From NCBI GenBank assembly GCA_026873275.1, contig JANTUC010000016.1:248001-312000 (forward strand): a stretch of 64,000 bases of DNA, written 5' to 3'. Numbering within the stretch: position 1 is the stretch's first letter; every line of letters begins with the position of its first letter. The position numbers and the translations under genes are program-made. Positions 60,165-64,000 of the stretch are shown here, one piece after another. Under the pieces are notes generated by a model that saw only the letters and a program-made list of their open reading frames with translations, was not told the DNA's origin and did not search any database. The DNA comes from Pseudopithomyces maydicus (lineage: Eukaryota > Ascomycota > Dothideomycetes > Pleosporales > Didymosphaeriaceae).

Positions 60165-60530
60165 TTTACTATTTTATTTATAAAATATATTTTATAGAGG
60201 TAGTGCTATAACTTTTTCAATATTTATAATATTATTCTAGCTTTTAGTTTAATAGAGTACTATTTTTATTATTTTATAGACTATGTAGTGCTTTTAAATT
60301 ATATAAGGTAATACTTTCTATTAATTTTCAATTATTTAATTACTACTTTTGCTCCTTAGACACTTATATTTATTTTTAAATATATTTTTTATTTAAAATT
60401 ATACTCTAGTGCTACTAGCGCTAGCGCTAATATAATAATATATTTAAATTTATTTATAGCTTCCTACTAAGATTCTGTCTATAAAAAATCTATATTTCTT
60501 TTATTAGGTAGAAGAGAGGCTTTATAATTA
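60165..60530 (-). mobile_element. Gypsy fragment (RNase H side)
   Basis: Matches 48995-49360 in the same orientation, including GTGCTACTAGCGCTAGCGC and TAGAAGAGAGGCTTT. It is a short piece joined to the copia copy C. Confidence 0.6.
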
Positions 60531-60539
60531 AAATAAAAT

Positions 60540-63523
60540 AATAGATTAATAATATATCTACTAAAAGGTAAAGGGCACTTTAAAATATAGATTAAAAAGC
60601 GCGGTATTACTATTAAAATATCTTTATTATATACCTATAAGCCTAATAGCGGCGCAGAGAGAATAGAATAAAAATTGATTATTCAAGTTTTAAAAATAAA
60701 GCTTAACACTAACCTATTAAATAAATTATAACTTAAAGTTGTGCTTATAATTATTTATTTAATTAATATAAGTTTTACTCCCTTTAAATATATAATCTCT
60801 CTAAATAAAGCGCTAGACATATAATTTATATAATATTTTAAATAATATTAACTACAGTGTGTAAGGAGCGCACTAGCTAACTTATAATTAAATTAAAATA
60901 ATATATTCATATACAGCTATTGCGTATACTCTTTGAATAAAAATAAAATAGTAGGTTATAAAAGATATAATTTTAAAATAATATTTAAAAGTTATATTAA
61001 ATATCTAGTAGACTATAAAGCTTCTAATATTTATAAAATATAAATCCTAGTGCTTAACTAAGTAATTATAATATATAATATAATATTTAATAAGTAATCT
61101 TTTTATATTAAAAATAAGTATCTAGTATTTATTTAAGAAGAGATTATAGAGCTTATAGATATTTTAAATAAAAATAAAATAGTTAATTCTGAAGGAATAT
61201 TTAATAATATTTTTAAATATACTAGCGTATTACCTAAAGAGCAGAGTAATAATAGTAATTAAAAAAATTTATTTAAGTACTAACTTAAAAATATAATTAA
61301 TTAAAAAAGTATTCTTTTAGCCGGCTTACTAAAGAAATACCCTAATAATTAAATTAAAGATAAGGGAACTGCTAGCTAGACTAATAAATAATTAAAAATT
61401 CTTTTATAATTTCTTAATTACTTAAATCTTATTACTCTAGACCCTATGCCAGAATATAGAGTTATTAAAAAAAAATCTTTTAAATAGCCTATAAAAAGTA
61501 TATTATATTAATAAAATAAGTAAGTTAAAATTAAAACTACTTAATTAATATACAGAGCACTTAAGCTTTATTAATATTTTTTAAATAATAGGATAAGACT
61601 CTAGTCTACTTATAAAAATAAAAGTACTATTATCTATTAAAAGATAGTATAAGCAGTAAGTATAAAAACTATCTATTTATTTAAACTATAGATAATATAT
61701 TTAGAATTAAGAAAGTTTTAATACGCTAGAGAGTAGTATAATAAATTAAAAATATATATAATAATTATTAAAACGCTATTTAAGTTCTTAAATAAATTTT
61801 AATTTAATTTTCTAAGCTCCTTCCTTTTTAGTATTATTAAAGTCTAGGAAGCTTATAAAGAGCTAGTTATAATAAATATAGTAATTTAAAATATTTTAAA
61901 AATAAGGCTTAAGCCCTTACTATTAAAAACTTAATTATTAATAATTAAATTTCCCTTTCTACTAATAACTTAAAAATAACTCTTTAGGTATAAGCTAAAG
62001 TAATTATTTAAAGATATTATTTATAAGGAGATTTTAATATTATTAAAAATAGGAACTTAGAAAAAAACTTTAAATAATTTGATAAATAAGTGCCTGCTCC
62101 TACTAAAGTAGGTATTTATATATAAATATAATAAAAATAGCTACTTTACTAAGTATAAAGCTTATATAGTAGTTAGAAAAGATTTATAATAGATTAATAT
62201 AATAATTTCTACCTATACTATAACGCTTATAGTAAAATTATTTTAAATTATAATTATAATAATAGCAGAATTTAACTTAAAAATTTTATAATTTAATATA
62301 ATAAGCGCGTTCCTAAACACCTTTATTAATAAAAATAATTTTATACTTTATAAGCTGCCTAATAGCTATTATAAGTTAAAATATTATATTAAGCTTAAGA
62401 GAGCTCTTTATAGGCTAAAGGATTTACCTCTTTTATAATATAAAAAATTCTTAAACACCCTGTTAGTAATTAGTCTCTACGCTTCTAAAAAGGAGCCTTA
62501 TATATTTTTTAATAAAGATTAAAAGATTTTTATACTATTTTATATAAATAATATTTTAATTTTCTATTATAAGAATTAGTAGAAAGAAGCTATAAAACTT
62601 ATTAAATAAATTTAAAATAAATATAAATTTAAAGAAAAAGGACCTATAAAATAGTTTCTAGAAGTTTAAGTAATTAGGAATAAAAAGACTAAAATAATTA
62701 TCTTTATTTATAATATTTATATTAAAAAGGTGGCTAAGAAATTTAACCTAAACTTAATAATATACTTACTAAGAATATAACTATCTTTAATTAAGCTTTT
62801 AAAATATAAAGGTTAAGTAACTAAGTAGGAGGTTAAGGTATACTAAAAGTATATAAAATTTATACTATATATAATAATTATACTATAACCTAATATTACT
62901 TTTTTAGTTATTAAGCTCTCCTACTTTTTAACTAATTTAAATAAAAAGTATTTTAAGGCCGTAGAGCGCCTAAATAATATTTTTATATAATTTTTATTAA
63001 AAGGTAATTTAGTATAGAGCTATAATAAGCCTAAAGCTTATAATTTATAGGGACGCTTTTTTTATAAATAATTTAAAAACTAGATAATCTTCCTATAGCT
63101 ATATTATAATACTCTTTAAAAATATTATAGTATAGAAGGCTGCTTACTAACTAATAATAATTATTTTTACTATTAAAGTAAAGCTTATAGCACTAAAATA
63201 TATAAATAAAGAAACTATAGCACTTAAAAGATTCTTTAAAAAGCTTATATTTAATTTAAGTAATATTTAAAAAATATTTTATAATATTAAGTAAATAATT
63301 AGGCTAGTAATAGAATAAAATAAGTAAATTACTATTATACTGCGCTATATAGATATTAAAAATCTCTTATTATACTAGAAGTATATTAAAGGGTTTTTAA
63401 AATTTAGTATTTAAAAATAAGTAATATGCCTGTAGATGGATTTATAAAAATTTTATTAAAATAGTAGTTTAATTACTTTAAAAAGTTACTAAACTTAAAA
63501 AGTATTAAAGAACTAATTATAGA
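60540..63523 (+). mobile_element. Ty1/copia retrotransposon, 3' part (copy C), RIP-degraded
   Basis: Collinear with copia copy B from integrase (AATAGCGGCGCAGAGAG at 60647) through RT and RNase H to about 63520, without the F2 insertion. At 63523 the sequence passes straight into unit W; comparison with copy B and with 57030 suggests that repeat L was lost by deletion between two ATAG tetranucleotides. Confidence 0.7.
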
Positions 63524-64000
63524 GTATAATAAAAAGTGAACTAAAGAACCTAAATATTATAAAGCTATAAAACTATTATATAAAAGAATAAAATAACTAC
63601 TAAATAAATAGCAGCTTAATAAATTATCTAAAAAACTTAAAGGCCCGCTTATAATATTTATTAATAGTTAAAGTAGTTAGAGTCTTATTAAAAAGTTCCT
63701 TTTTAGTACTCTTACTTTTATATAGCGCTAGTATTATTTTTATAATAATTTAAGTCTTCCTTAGTATTACAGCCTATAATTAATAAGTATAATAATTAGT
63801 AGAGCTTATAATTTAAAATTTATAATAAATTTTTTCTTTTAATAGAGCTGCAAAAAGTAATTATAAATAATATAATAATTAATAGGCCTAATTTAAATAA
63901 ATAAAAATTAAGAAAAGAGCTTAGAGAATACTTATATAAAAATATAAAAATAATTAAAAGAGTAGCGCTAATAGCACCTATTAAAAGCTATTCTATAATA
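63524..64000 (+). mobile_element. Unit W, copy 2 (runs off the window)
   Basis: Begins AGTATAATAAAAAGTGAAC and follows 57040-57530 closely to the window end. Confidence 0.6.

Larger units (their letters stand above)
17160..64000. other. RIP-degraded AT-rich isochore, nested transposons, no intact genes
   Basis: Nearly 47 kb of strongly AT-rich sequence. The bias is context-specific: CpA and TpG are scarce and TpA abundant, while C survives before G, C and T (for example GCGCCCCTTTAGGGCGC near 17322). This is the footprint of repeat-induced point mutation rather than simple AT drift. Reading frames are short and full of TAA/TAG that replace glutamine or tryptophan codons. Parts not named in other entries (notably 21751-22152 and 35737-36463) hold AT-rich sequence in which I see nothing further. 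Confidence 0.92.

Noticed and set aside
17160..64000. Mitochondrial DNA insertion or mitochondrial contig, because of high AT
   Set aside because: No mitochondrial genes; the bias is the CpA-specific RIP pattern and the content is nuclear transposons continuous with a nuclear gene cluster.

Overview
The window is from a filamentous ascomycete (Pezizomycotina-type) nuclear genome. Two features support this. The left part holds intron-rich genes whose introns are mostly 40-90 nt, with GT..AG ends and CTAAC/CTRAC-like branch sites. The right part is an extremely AT-rich block in which CpA and TpG are almost gone and TpA is in large excess, the signature of repeat-induced point mutation (RIP). 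No species can be named from the sequence alone.

Region 1 (1-16871, normal base composition) looks like the tailoring and export arm of a secondary-metabolite cluster. In order it holds: a PDR/ABCG-type full-size ABC transporter (minus strand, 3' end cut by the window); a rhodopsin-fold (PTH11/SAT4-like) integral membrane protein; a 3-beta-hydroxysteroid dehydrogenase/C-4 decarboxylase-like SDR; a CYP7/CYP8-like cytochrome P450; and two related class-II P450s that look like diverged tandem duplicates. A short, uncertain spliced gene lies between the last two P450s. No core synthase (oxidosqualene cyclase, PKS, NRPS) is in the window. The steroid-type SDR beside a sterol-7-hydroxylase-like P450 makes a steroid or triterpenoid product the best guess, but this is inference.

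Region 2 (about 17100-64000) is a gene-free AT isochore built of nested, RIP-decayed transposons. I can resolve: two Tc1/mariner (DD34E) elements with perfect or near-perfect 29-bp TIRs; three pieces of a Ty1/copia element; a minus-strand Ty3/gypsy element; a 329-bp repeat (L) present five times in both orientations and flanking a 4.06-kb unit (X) in inverted orientation; two different roughly 1.1-kb families (R and F2) with 11-14-bp target duplications, each starting with a short palindrome; a probable further LTR element near 18-22 kb; and a 110-bp tandem array.

The most striking object is a 2.4-kb insertion at 23698-26118 inside the first Tc1 element. It has four direct repeats of about 156 bp, each carrying a 5S-rRNA-like segment. 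The repeats are separated by three internal segments of about 243 bp that end in a G-rich purine tract. The whole is bounded by TG..CA ends and a 5-bp target duplication. That is the architecture of a Cassandra-like TRIM retrotransposon (LTRs containing 5S rRNA sequence), a type I know only from plants.
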